Source: Enterobacter cloacae complex sp. R_G8 (GTDB lineage Bacteria > Pseudomonadota > Gammaproteobacteria > Enterobacterales > Enterobacteriaceae). Taken from it: DNA of 64,000 nucleotides. A program made the translations under genes and the position numbers. The notes beneath the pieces are model-generated. The model made no database searches. It saw nothing but the letters and a program-made list of their open reading frames with translations, and was not told where the DNA came from. Below are positions 48,507 to 56,483 of this stretch, one piece after another (position 1 is the stretch's first letter; each line of letters starts with the position of its first letter). The DNA lies in the NCBI RefSeq assembly GCF_024599795.1, contig NZ_CP102246.1:4092001-4156000 (forward strand). Direction: 5' to 3'.

Positions 48507-49439
48507 TTACATCCCTAACACTTTTCTGCAGTGCAGGACACGCCCGGCAGAAAAACCGGAAAAATCGTTCAGCATCTGTCCCAGATAGGGTTTGTTGCTC
48601 ATCTCCAGGAACAGCGGCTGGTCTGGATGATGGATGAATCTGGCCATGGAATCGGCCCATTTCACCGTCTGCGTAAGATGCAAAGAGAGGTTCTCTTTGA
48701 TATTGTCCGGCACCGTTTCGACTCTGGCGGTCACATTCATCAGCACGTCATAGGCTGGCGAGGTGAAAGGCTGCCCCGCCAGGAAGTCACGCATCAGCTG
48801 CACGCCCTCAGCCATTAAACGGGTATGCCAGGCCCCGCTGACGCCGAGCTTGATCGGCTCATAGCCTTCATCGGCCAGCACTTTGGCAACATCACTCAGC
48901 GCAGACGGGGTCCCGCCAATCACCTGCTGACGCGGGGTGTTGTCGCAGCTGATATCCAGCGCGATCCCGCTGCGGGTGATGATGTCACTCAGCGTGGCAA
49001 AATCGGCCCCCTTCAGCGCCAGCATCGCGCCTTTCTGCTTTTTACTCACCGCATCCATGGTGCTGGCGCGAAAATGCAGCGTACGGAACAGGGTCTCCAG
49101 CGAGATCGCGCCTGCCGCGTACAGGGCACTGTATTCGCCAACGCTATGGCCACAGGCACCCACGACGTGCAGCGCGGGGAAGCGCTCGCGGCAGAGGCTA
49201 TAAAGCGATACGTTGATTGCCGTAACGGCCAGCTGTTGTACCGTGGTCTGGATCAGCCTGTTCATCGGCCCTTTGAGGCAGAGTCGGCGCAGATCGAGCC
49301 CTGACACATCGCTGGCACAATCCCAGATCTGTTTCGTCGTTGCATTGAGATCCCACAGATCGCTGCCCATACCAATCACCGGGTTTCCCTGGCCGGAAAA
49401 CAGCAGCACCACAGGCTGCGATGGATTATCAAGCGTCAT
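48507..49439 (-). CDS. Malonyl-CoA:ACP transacylase (FabD-like, CylD-like role)
   Basis: 310 residues from the ATG giving MTLDNPSQPVV, with AAGGA six bases before it; the longer frame upstream would run into the neighbouring gene and is rejected. The acyltransferase nucleophile Ser99 lies in GHSVGEYSALYAAG, the substrate-entry Gln in LFSGQGNPVIGMG, and a catalytic-His segment in SGAWHTRLM near residue 195. It would load malonyl units onto the cluster's own ACP. Chromosomal FabD lies in the fab operon elsewhere, so this is a second, dedicated copy. Confidence 0.88.
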   Translation of the reverse strand: MTLDNPSQPVVLLFSGQGNPVIGMGSDLWDLNATTKQIWDCASDVSGLDLRRLCLKGPMNRLIQTTVQQLAVTAINVSLYSLCRERFPALHVVGACGHSVGEYSALYAAGAISLETLFRTLHFRASTMDAVSKKQKGAMLALKGADFATLSDIITRSGIALDISCDNTPRQQVIGGTPSALSDVAKVLADEGYEPIKLGVSGAWHTRLMAEGVQLMRDFLAGQPFTSPAYDVLMNVTARVETVPDNIKENLSLHLTQTVKWADSMARFIHHPDQPLFLEMSNKPYLGQMLNDFSGFSAGRVLHCRKVLGM

Positions 49440-49449
49440 AGTCATTTCC

Positions 49450-50838
49450 TTATAAGTAATACTTAAAGCCAACATAGCCACCGGCAACATCGCCGAAGAA
49501 AGCAAACTCAGAATTTGCGCTACCCAGTGCTGAATAGACGCCGGTATACGCTTCCAGCTGGTCATCAATAAATGTCAGCGGTGCGCTGATGTGGAGCCCT
49601 GACAGGGTGCTTTTATCCATCAGATTGACGACGAAATAAGGCTGCACGGCGATCTGATGCGTGAGCTGCACGCTGGACCAGGCGTTGAGATAGTGTTTCC
49701 CCTGCAACATGCCTTTGTTGCCCGTATTGCTGATTTCAGACGCCATCAGGTACTTATAGGAATCAAATGCCCTGTCGAGCGGTGCATAGCCTGTCGGGGT
49801 ATTTAAAAAGGTCATCAGGTCGCGCTGTTTGCGCCATTCTGAGCGGGAATAACCTTCGCTCTGGTAATAATATTCCAGGCCGAAAACGTTAAAGGTATCA
49901 GTGGTATATTGCCCGCCCACCGCCAGCTCAACGCCATTTTTGTCCTCGGTGTCATACAGCGACGAAGGAAACGCATAGTCCTGGACTTCTGCACTTTTCT
50001 CCTCAGAGAGATGACGCCAGCGCTGCTCCCGGTGCCAGGCCATCCCGGCATTCAGGGTCAACTGTGGGGTGTAGTGATAGCTGTCAGAGACGGCAACCGA
50101 CTGCGAGTCTCCCAGCAGAATGCGCATCCCCGGCGTATGTTGACGGAAGGCATGTGAGGTATAGCTCAGAAGCCAGGTCTCGCTGCTGTTGCCACGCTGG
50201 TTTGCGGACCAGTTGCTGGAGGTCAGATAGTATTTATCGATCGTCGCCAGCTTCGGGATCATGGTCAGCGAGAGCGACTCATCCCGGTTGTCCATTGACA
50301 GCGTCGCGGCCCAGGACGAGGACTGATACGCAGTGCGAAGCGCGGGATCGTAAAGCCGCGTCGGTTTGAACCCGGCGTAGTAATGCGGAGTCAGATCGGA
50401 AGGTGAGCGCAGGAAAAAGAGACCCTGCTTCGCCTGAAGTTTTCCTACTTCAAGCTGCACGCTGTCTGAAACGGCGTAAACCAGTCTCAGACGCTCAATC
50501 AACAGCTGAGAGCGGCTGTCGTCCTCTTCAAATGCCCCCAGCTTACGCGGGGAGTACCAGGTGAGCCCGTAGAGAGACAAATCCAGATCCAGCGCATTTT
50601 CAACGATCGCGCACTTGCTGGTGAGATTCACGCCCGCGTCATTGTAGATATTGTGTCTGGTATACGGATTTCGGCCGTTAATTCGCCAGTCTGAAATTTG
50701 TTTTTTGACCAGCGACACCTGCTCATACAGCGTGACAGTGCTGTTTTTTGCAAAGTCGGAACCGGACAGGCAGTCCGCCAGTGCGCTCAACGGCAGAGCG
50801 GAGAGTGCCAGGGTTAACCCCAGTAATGTGCGTTTCAA
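49450..50838 (-). CDS. Outer membrane beta-barrel protein of the polyene-like cluster
   Basis: 462 residues with a signal peptide (LPLSALA-DC). The mature chain alternates polar and aromatic residues in short strands throughout (for example LDLDLSLYGLTWYS, VQLEVGKLQAKQG, FGLEYYYQSEGYS), as expected of a barrel of about 16 strands. It ends GYVGFKYYL. It recalls DUF1302-type barrels that accompany LolA-like proteins and exporters in hydrophobic-compound loci. It may pass the product through, or anchor it in, the outer membrane. Confidence 0.65.
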   Translation of the reverse strand: MKRTLLGLTLALSALPLSALADCLSGSDFAKNSTVTLYEQVSLVKKQISDWRINGRNPYTRHNIYNDAGVNLTSKCAIVENALDLDLSLYGLTWYSPRKLGAFEEDDSRSQLLIERLRLVYAVSDSVQLEVGKLQAKQGLFFLRSPSDLTPHYYAGFKPTRLYDPALRTAYQSSSWAATLSMDNRDESLSLTMIPKLATIDKYYLTSSNWSANQRGNSSETWLLSYTSHAFRQHTPGMRILLGDSQSVAVSDSYHYTPQLTLNAGMAWHREQRWRHLSEEKSAEVQDYAFPSSLYDTEDKNGVELAVGGQYTTDTFNVFGLEYYYQSEGYSRSEWRKQRDLMTFLNTPTGYAPLDRAFDSYKYLMASEISNTGNKGMLQGKHYLNAWSSVQLTHQIAVQPYFVVNLMDKSTLSGLHISAPLTFIDDQLEAYTGVYSALGSANSEFAFFGDVAGGYVGFKYYL

Positions 50839-51623
50839 TTGGCACCTCGCTGAATAGACTCGCGAGTAAAGTGGGATTCCGGCAAGGATTCCAGGCGAAC
50901 ATCACTGTACTCCATCACGGAGTAGCTGTTACCGTGACGGGCCTCCTTCACAATAATTTTCATCGGACGCATCTTCCCTAATACCATCTGAAAATCCTGG
51001 TACAGCACTTCTTTAATCAATTTATTATCCAGAGAGTAATACGACGCTTTAAAAGGACGGTTGTCCCCCTCTTTTTCGACGTAATAGATGACTTTTGGCC
51101 ACGTGACGTCATTCGTTTTGCGCACCAACTCCAGCTTATAGCAGTGTGTATCACCGCATGCTTCCTCTCCCAGCAGCGTAGCGTGGTAGGCGTACTCAAA
51201 ATTGGTGACAATGACGTCGCCATTGGAGATTTGTCCAATCAGGCGCTGCTGGCGCGAAACGGGAACCGGTCGACGCAGTTCTGGCGTGTAGAACCAAAGA
51301 TCGTACCAGTCAGAGAGCAGCACTTTGCCTTTGTCCCGCGGGGGATAAATAAAACGCGCCAGCGAGCGGGCATCGGCTTTCATTCCCCCTTCGGGTTTCA
51401 TAAAGCGCATGGAAATATCCAGCACCTGCTTATTGTCAGGCTGAGATGCGCCCGACTTATATTCATGAATGGTCAGGGTGTAGCGAAAAGGTTTATTCGG
51501 GGAACGAACCTCATCGGCACGACGAATAATCTCTGATGCTTTGTTATCCACCGGCGCTGATAATACCGCCGAGGAAAACAGGCACAGACAAAAGAGCAGT
51601 TTTGTGATGACAACGCGTTTCAT
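50835..51623 (-). CDS. LolA-like outer membrane lipoprotein-sorting-type protein
   Basis: 262 residues with a signal peptide (SSAVLSA-PVD). The core resembles the COG2834 sorting-protein family: a conserved YTLTIHEY strand, RFIYPPRDKGKVLL, WFYTPELRRPVPVSR and FEYAYHATLLGEE (abridged). Family members have a concave beta-sheet that holds acyl chains and ferry lipids across the periplasm; aryl polyene loci also encode one. It has two Cys in EEACGDTHCYK that could form a disulfide. Overlaps the barrel gene by four bases. Confidence 0.78.
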   Translation of the reverse strand: MKRVVITKLLFCLCLFSSAVLSAPVDNKASEIIRRADEVRSPNKPFRYTLTIHEYKSGASQPDNKQVLDISMRFMKPEGGMKADARSLARFIYPPRDKGKVLLSDWYDLWFYTPELRRPVPVSRQQRLIGQISNGDVIVTNFEYAYHATLLGEEACGDTHCYKLELVRKTNDVTWPKVIYYVEKEGDNRPFKASYYSLDNKLIKEVLYQDFQMVLGKMRPMKIIVKEARHGNSYSVMEYSDVRLESLPESHFTRESIQRGAN

Positions 51624-51632
51624 ATCGCTTCC

Positions 51633-52943
51633 TTACGAAAATTTAAAAGCATCTGAAATATTCAGCCGTGAAGCACGTAATGCAGGCAGCACAGAGGCGC
51701 CGGTTGCGGCCAGGATCGGTAATACCAGGGTTATCCAGGTCAGTGCTACGCTGTCGGTTTTAATAAAGGCCGTATAGCCCAGCGATTGCCCCGGTGACGG
51801 CGGCATCGCAATACCGTAAAGATTGATGGCAGAGGCAATGGCATAACCTGTCGCCAGACTGCCAAGGGCGCCGATAAGACCAATAAAAATCCCTTCCAGT
51901 AAAAACAGCCTGGTGACGTGCAGGGGTTTCAGGCCAATCGCCCTGAGGGTGGTTATTTCCCGGGTACGTTCGATAATATTCATGGTCATCGAATTGCCGA
52001 TCATAAAGATCACGATCAATCCGACGATGAGCTTAATGAAGAAATAGATCCCGGATAATAAGCCTTCTACTTGCTGATAAAAGATCGAGGTCTCTTTCCA
52101 GTCTTTGACCAGCAGCGGTAAATGATGCTTCGCAATAAACTGACGCAGTTTGGCGCTAAAGACGGCGGTATCGTCGTCCTTCAGCAGGATTAATACCTTA
52201 CTGACGCTGTGGGTTCCCATGATGCGCTGTGCGGTATCAAGCGGGATTTTCATCGCCACATCATCGTAATCCTTAATACCGGACTCAAAGATGCCGCGAA
52301 GCTTCATCGATAACGCGCCCTGCCCGCCCTCGGTATTCACCACCAGCACATCCAGCCAGTCGTCGTAGTGTGCATTAAGCGTTTTCGCCAGCCCACTGCC
52401 CAGCGTGATTTCGTCGGTACGCACCCGGGAGAGATCGCTGCCGGAAATTAATTTATCAAACGATCCCAGCTTTAACGCAGGCAGCGGCTCCACACCCAGG
52501 GCGGAAAAATAGCTGGAGGTTTCGCTTTCATATTGCGAAATCACCCCGGTAAATTCCAGCTGACCGGACAGCGTCGAAATATGCGGTGCAAGATCCGGAT
52601 CGTTGAGAATCGCCTTTTTCAGGGACGCATAATCTGCAATCAGGCTTTTGTTTTTATTCGACGTCTGGAAATAATTTTCATTATAAATTTGCACGTGACC
52701 AATATTGGTTCGAATCGTTTGCTCTTTCAAAATCCAGAAAGAGTAATCGATAAACCCGCCATACAGAAAAATCGACACGCCACCGAGCATAATGGCGGCA
52801 ATGGTTGAATAAGATCGTCTCTTGTGGCGAAAGAGGTTTAAAAAAGCAAACTTCACATCCCGCGAGCGGAATAATACGCACCAGAGGACAAAAATCAGAA
52901 TCAGTACAACAACACTATTCGCTAACACCATAACCCCGGACAT
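51633..52943 (-). CDS. FtsX/MacB-type ABC permease (CylB-like role)
   Basis: 436 residues. One N-terminal helix, then FLNLFRHKRRSYSTIAAIMLGG, a large periplasmic domain (about residues 75-290), and three C-terminal helices with TREITTLRAIGLKPLHVTRLFLLE and ALRASRLNISDAFKFS (by position), the FtsX-type coupling motifs. It is of the LolCE/MacB kind, which act on lipids or lipoproteins at the periplasmic face. Pairs with the ATPase at 53575-54282. Confidence 0.88.
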   Translation of the reverse strand: MSGVMVLANSVVVLILIFVLWCVLFRSRDVKFAFLNLFRHKRRSYSTIAAIMLGGVSIFLYGGFIDYSFWILKEQTIRTNIGHVQIYNENYFQTSNKNKSLIADYASLKKAILNDPDLAPHISTLSGQLEFTGVISQYESETSSYFSALGVEPLPALKLGSFDKLISGSDLSRVRTDEITLGSGLAKTLNAHYDDWLDVLVVNTEGGQGALSMKLRGIFESGIKDYDDVAMKIPLDTAQRIMGTHSVSKVLILLKDDDTAVFSAKLRQFIAKHHLPLLVKDWKETSIFYQQVEGLLSGIYFFIKLIVGLIVIFMIGNSMTMNIIERTREITTLRAIGLKPLHVTRLFLLEGIFIGLIGALGSLATGYAIASAINLYGIAMPPSPGQSLGYTAFIKTDSVALTWITLVLPILAATGASVLPALRASRLNISDAFKFS

Positions 52944-53591
52944 TTAGTTCCCTTTCACCAGCGGTAACAAGACCTCTGTCACTTCGTTGATATCCCACTC
53001 TGGCGCATCGCCAGAAGCCAGTGGTAATGCAGAGTTGGCGTGACGCAGTTCTGTTTGCGCCAGCAGCGCGTCTGCCTCGGCGGTACGGTTACAGCTCAAC
53101 AGCGCGCGATAACGCATTTCGTCAATGTGCTTCATCAACCCGGCATTGAATACGTCAGGGCTTTTCGCCATCTGTTCCGTATCTTTTAACGTCACCACAC
53201 AGCGGCCAATATCGGCTGGCAGGTACGCGTCCACACGGGCACGCATGTAGCGCACCCGTTGATTGCCCTCGTAGAGGTCCACCGCTTCATCGAGATAGAA
53301 AAAGCCCGTTTTGCCATACTCAGACGCCCGAATGACGTCATTGGTATTGAGGGCATGTTCCGCCTGGCGCAGCATACCGTAGGCATAAAAAACCAGCGAC
53401 AGCGCGTTATCATTGGCCTTGTATTCGGTAAACAACGCACGGGTGATATCGGCTAGCTTATCGGCCTGCGTCGGGAAGCCATTTTTTATCACCTGCTCAG
53501 CCATGGGGGCCGCGGCGGCTTTAACGCTCCCGGCATAGGCCATGCAGATCAGTAGCCAGCAGAGAATGAAGAAATTACGATTGTGAATCAT
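52944..53591 (-). CDS. Secreted helical (TPR-like) protein of unknown function
   Basis: 215 residues with a signal peptide (cleavage near SVKAA). The mature part is all-helical with repeat-like pairs (ALSLVFYAYGMLRQAEHAL, ASEYGKTGFFYLDEAVDLY) and a Cys pair (GRCVVTLKD and LLSCNRTAEAD). It lies between permease and ATPase genes of the exporter and overlaps the ATPase gene by 17 bases. It may be a periplasmic adaptor or chaperone for the exporter. No named family recognised. Confidence 0.65.
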   Translation of the reverse strand: MIHNRNFFILCWLLICMAYAGSVKAAAAPMAEQVIKNGFPTQADKLADITRALFTEYKANDNALSLVFYAYGMLRQAEHALNTNDVIRASEYGKTGFFYLDEAVDLYEGNQRVRYMRARVDAYLPADIGRCVVTLKDTEQMAKSPDVFNAGLMKHIDEMRYRALLSCNRTAEADALLAQTELRHANSALPLASGDAPEWDINEVTEVLLPLVKGN

Positions 53592-54282
53592 GAACTAATA
53601 CTCCGTCCTTAATTTCAACCACACGCCGCGCGCGCTCTTTCAGCTGGCTTGAGTGCGTCGAAATAATGAAAGTGGTGCGTGTCTCCCGGTTGATTTTCAG
53701 CAGCAGATCGAGAATGGCCTCACCGGTGACCAGGTCGAGGTTTCCGGTTGGCTCATCGGCAATCACGACCTGAGGGTCATGCGCCAGTGCACGGGCAATA
53801 GCCACGCGCTGCTGTTGTCCACCCGAAAGCTGGCCCGGCTTACGTTCGGTATATCCCGCCAGTCCTACGCTCTCGATAAAATGCAGCGCCCGCTCTTTCG
53901 CCTCTTTTTTGCCAATGTGCCCATTCAGCACCAGCGGGTAAAAAACGTTATCAAATACGCTCAGCACGGGGATGAGGTTAAAAAACTGAAATATGAACCC
54001 CAGATGCTTGCCACGAATTTCTGATAATTGTTCTTCCGGTAAATTGTTGAGTAATTTTCGCAAAAACATCACCGAACCAAATCCCGGCTTATCAATACCC
54101 GACAGGATATTTAACAGCGTACTTTTACCGCTGCCGGAGGGGCCGCACAGTGCCAGAAATTCGCCTTTCTCTATTTCAAGATTGATATTTTTCAGGGCAT
54201 CGACTTTGCCTTCGCCCGAGCCATAACTCTTATAGATATTGTTCAGCGATATCATTGGGAGTTCTTTAATCATTCCGCTCAT
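53575..54282 (-). CDS. ABC transporter ATP-binding protein (LolD/MacB type, CylA-like role)
   Basis: 235 residues from the ATG at 54282; a TTG at 54312 would overlap the upstream gene and add ten. Walker A GPSGSGKST, signature LSGGQQQRVAIARAL, Walker B VVIADEPTGNLD: the LolD/MacB-type family that works with FtsX-type permeases. Energises the exporter encoded downstream. Confidence 0.92.
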   Translation of the reverse strand: MSGMIKELPMISLNNIYKSYGSGEGKVDALKNINLEIEKGEFLALCGPSGSGKSTLLNILSGIDKPGFGSVMFLRKLLNNLPEEQLSEIRGKHLGFIFQFFNLIPVLSVFDNVFYPLVLNGHIGKKEAKERALHFIESVGLAGYTERKPGQLSGGQQQRVAIARALAHDPQVVIADEPTGNLDLVTGEAILDLLLKINRETRTTFIISTHSSQLKERARRVVEIKDGVLVHDSQS

Positions 54283-54292
54283 GGGGGTGTCG

Positions 54293-55243
54293 TTATTCCT
54301 TGCAATAGTCAATGTCGAAATAGCTGTAACCGAACTGTTTATCGGGAACGACAGTTCTTAATTTTCCCGCAAAATGAGGAGCCTGCTGGAGATACGCAAA
54401 GCTTAATGCCGGCGTCAGACAGCCACTGGCACCAAAGGTATCGACCAGATCTAACGTCTTATGCGGCGAAACGGTTGAGCGGGACAGCATCTCTTTACGC
54501 AGACCGGCAAACGCCACGCGATCCGCTGCCTGCGTGTCCTCAAGGGTATCGGCCATCACGTATTGACCGCCGTTCACCCGGATTGCGCTTTCATGCTGAC
54601 TAAAGATGAAACAGCCCGCACGCTCAACGGTTAAATTGACATCCTGGGCTTTCCCCCTGTGCTTCTCTCCCCACTTCAGCGCGATATCTTCGTCCGAAAA
54701 CACCAGCACCGGGATCGCACGGTAGGCGGCGCAGATCACCACGTAATCAAACACATCCCAGCTCAGATAATCCTGTGCCAGACTCAGGGCCTGAATGAAG
54801 GATTGCCTTTCACCCCGGATTTTGCACGTCGGTGAATTCACAGAAAATTTCTTCACCAGGTTCTTTGGCAGCGTATCAATCATTGAGATGTGTAATGCGC
54901 TGGAGATATTTTCAAACGGCCCGGATTCGCCCCAGGAGTCGACATAAATAAATGCCGTGCGCTGCTTTAGCAGCTTCATTCGCTCTTTCGCCGGCAGCGC
55001 CATGAGCGCGTCATCCGCCGCTTGCTCCATCGCATCCAGGTATTTTTGATACTGAGGATTGCGGATCATCTCACCGGCATATAACTCCGGCTGCGTACCA
55101 AAACGTTTCAGCCCCCAGCCGTTTGCATGGGTTGATTTGAGCGCTTTATTAAATAAATGCGACTCCCACGCGTTTAGCCAGCTGGGCTGATAGAAATAAA
55201 ATTTATCTTCCGGCTCAATGAGCGAAAATGAGGATAAATACAT
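54293..55243 (-). CDS. Ketosynthase-like protein of unknown function
   Basis: 316 residues from the second ATG, which has GGAGAG eight bases before it. The family is not obvious. The first third is Trp- and Lys-rich (YFYQPSWLNAWESHLFNK) and the middle has WDVFDYVVICAAYRAIPVLVFSDEDIALKWG. The C-terminal GASGCLTPALSFAYL resembles the closing thiolase-fold helix of ketosynthases. There is no recognisable Cys-His-His triad. It could be a structural ketosynthase partner or an acyl-transfer protein. It sits between a ketosynthase and the ABC genes, 18 bases from each. Confidence 0.55.
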   Translation of the reverse strand: MYLSSFSLIEPEDKFYFYQPSWLNAWESHLFNKALKSTHANGWGLKRFGTQPELYAGEMIRNPQYQKYLDAMEQAADDALMALPAKERMKLLKQRTAFIYVDSWGESGPFENISSALHISMIDTLPKNLVKKFSVNSPTCKIRGERQSFIQALSLAQDYLSWDVFDYVVICAAYRAIPVLVFSDEDIALKWGEKHRGKAQDVNLTVERAGCFIFSQHESAIRVNGGQYVMADTLEDTQAADRVAFAGLRKEMLSRSTVSPHKTLDLVDTFGASGCLTPALSFAYLQQAPHFAGKLRTVVPDKQFGYSYFDIDYCKE

Positions 55244-55261
55244 GTTACTCTCCATGATCGT

Positions 55262-56479
55262 TCAACAGCCTGGATGAATATCAGACATCACGGCGCCAAT
55301 AATGGAACCATCCACGCCAACCCCGACTTTAAGCAGGTGGTTTTTGTGATGACCAATAACGCCACGGTCAATCAGGACATGTTGAGCAACGGCATCAATA
55401 ATGGTGTCATTGCCAACGGGGGAAATAAGCTCCTGCTGGGTTAGCGAATGATGACCAATGATTAAATCGACAATCCCTGAGCCGGTTGCGGTATAGCCAA
55501 TCTGGCCTTTATAAGCGAGTACCGGAACCGGATTTCCTTCCGTCAACATCGCTATCGCTTTGGCTTCCGCTTTATCGCTGACGGATGAACCGTTACCGTG
55601 AGGGATAATCGCGCACAATGCCTCAACGTCCAGTTCGGCTTTCTTCATTGTGGCCTGCATCACTTTTAAAATATTGGTGCTGAGCCATGAGCTGTCGTTG
55701 CTTCTGCCTGCGCTGATTTGGGTATAGGTTGTTTGCAACCGCACGCCGCCCTTCGCCTTTCTGGCGCGACGGTGGCGGGAATTTTCCAGCAGAATGGCAC
55801 TATAGCCTTCCGCGAAAAGCACCCCCTGGCTGTTTTCACCAAAGGGCTGAACAAGATGGCTATCCAGCATGGATTGCGTATCCAGAAACCAGATATCCTG
55901 CGTTTTAATTTTTGAGCAGTTCACCACGAGCACAATATCTACGCCGCCATGCTCGATGGCCTGGCAACCTAAATGCACGGCTGTCATGGATGAATTACTG
56001 GTGCAATTCATATTCGGGGGTAAATACTGCAGGTTGTATTTACGCGCAAGGTGACCGGCAATACGATCCTGCGACATATTATCCACATGCAGCTGCATTA
56101 ATGATTTTGAAAGATAAATATCCTCCACATCATTTTTGTTATAGAAACTTTTAAAGGCCATGCCATCGACCCGCGGGCCGATACCGGTTAAATAAACCCG
56201 GGCATTGCACCCGGCCAGCCATTGGACATCCAGGTCGGCCTGGTCGAGTGCATCGTCAATCAGACGATAAAGCAGATCTAATGCGCTATCATCCGTATGA
56301 TCCAGCGTGGCAATATGTTTATTGCCATCGAACCCACATTTAATTGCCTCGTCGTCGGATTTAAACCAGGGCTTTCTTTCAACGCGTTTGCCCAGCTTCA
56401 GATTTTGAATAAGCTGAAGACTGTCTTCGGCAAACGGCAGACAAGAACTGAACCCCGAAATGATAGCGGCATTATCCAC
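55262..56479 (-). CDS. Beta-ketoacyl synthase with altered second His
   Basis: 405 residues, thiolase-fold condensing enzyme. Cys159 lies in NCTSNSSMTA, the first His in PHGNGSS (His294), but the usual GH of the second His motif reads KGQIGY (Tyr329). The aligned Lys324 is kept. Loss of this His would impair malonyl decarboxylation, so the enzyme may prime or transfer chains rather than elongate. It starts 5 bases after the fused ketosynthase gene, so the two proteins are probably made together. Confidence 0.85.
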   Translation of the reverse strand: MDNAAIISGFSSCLPFAEDSLQLIQNLKLGKRVERKPWFKSDDEAIKCGFDGNKHIATLDHTDDSALDLLYRLIDDALDQADLDVQWLAGCNARVYLTGIGPRVDGMAFKSFYNKNDVEDIYLSKSLMQLHVDNMSQDRIAGHLARKYNLQYLPPNMNCTSNSSMTAVHLGCQAIEHGGVDIVLVVNCSKIKTQDIWFLDTQSMLDSHLVQPFGENSQGVLFAEGYSAILLENSRHRRARKAKGGVRLQTTYTQISAGRSNDSSWLSTNILKVMQATMKKAELDVEALCAIIPHGNGSSVSDKAEAKAIAMLTEGNPVPVLAYKGQIGYTATGSGIVDLIIGHHSLTQQELISPVGNDTIIDAVAQHVLIDRGVIGHHKNHLLKVGVGVDGSIIGAVMSDIHPGC

Positions 56480-56483
56480 AATA

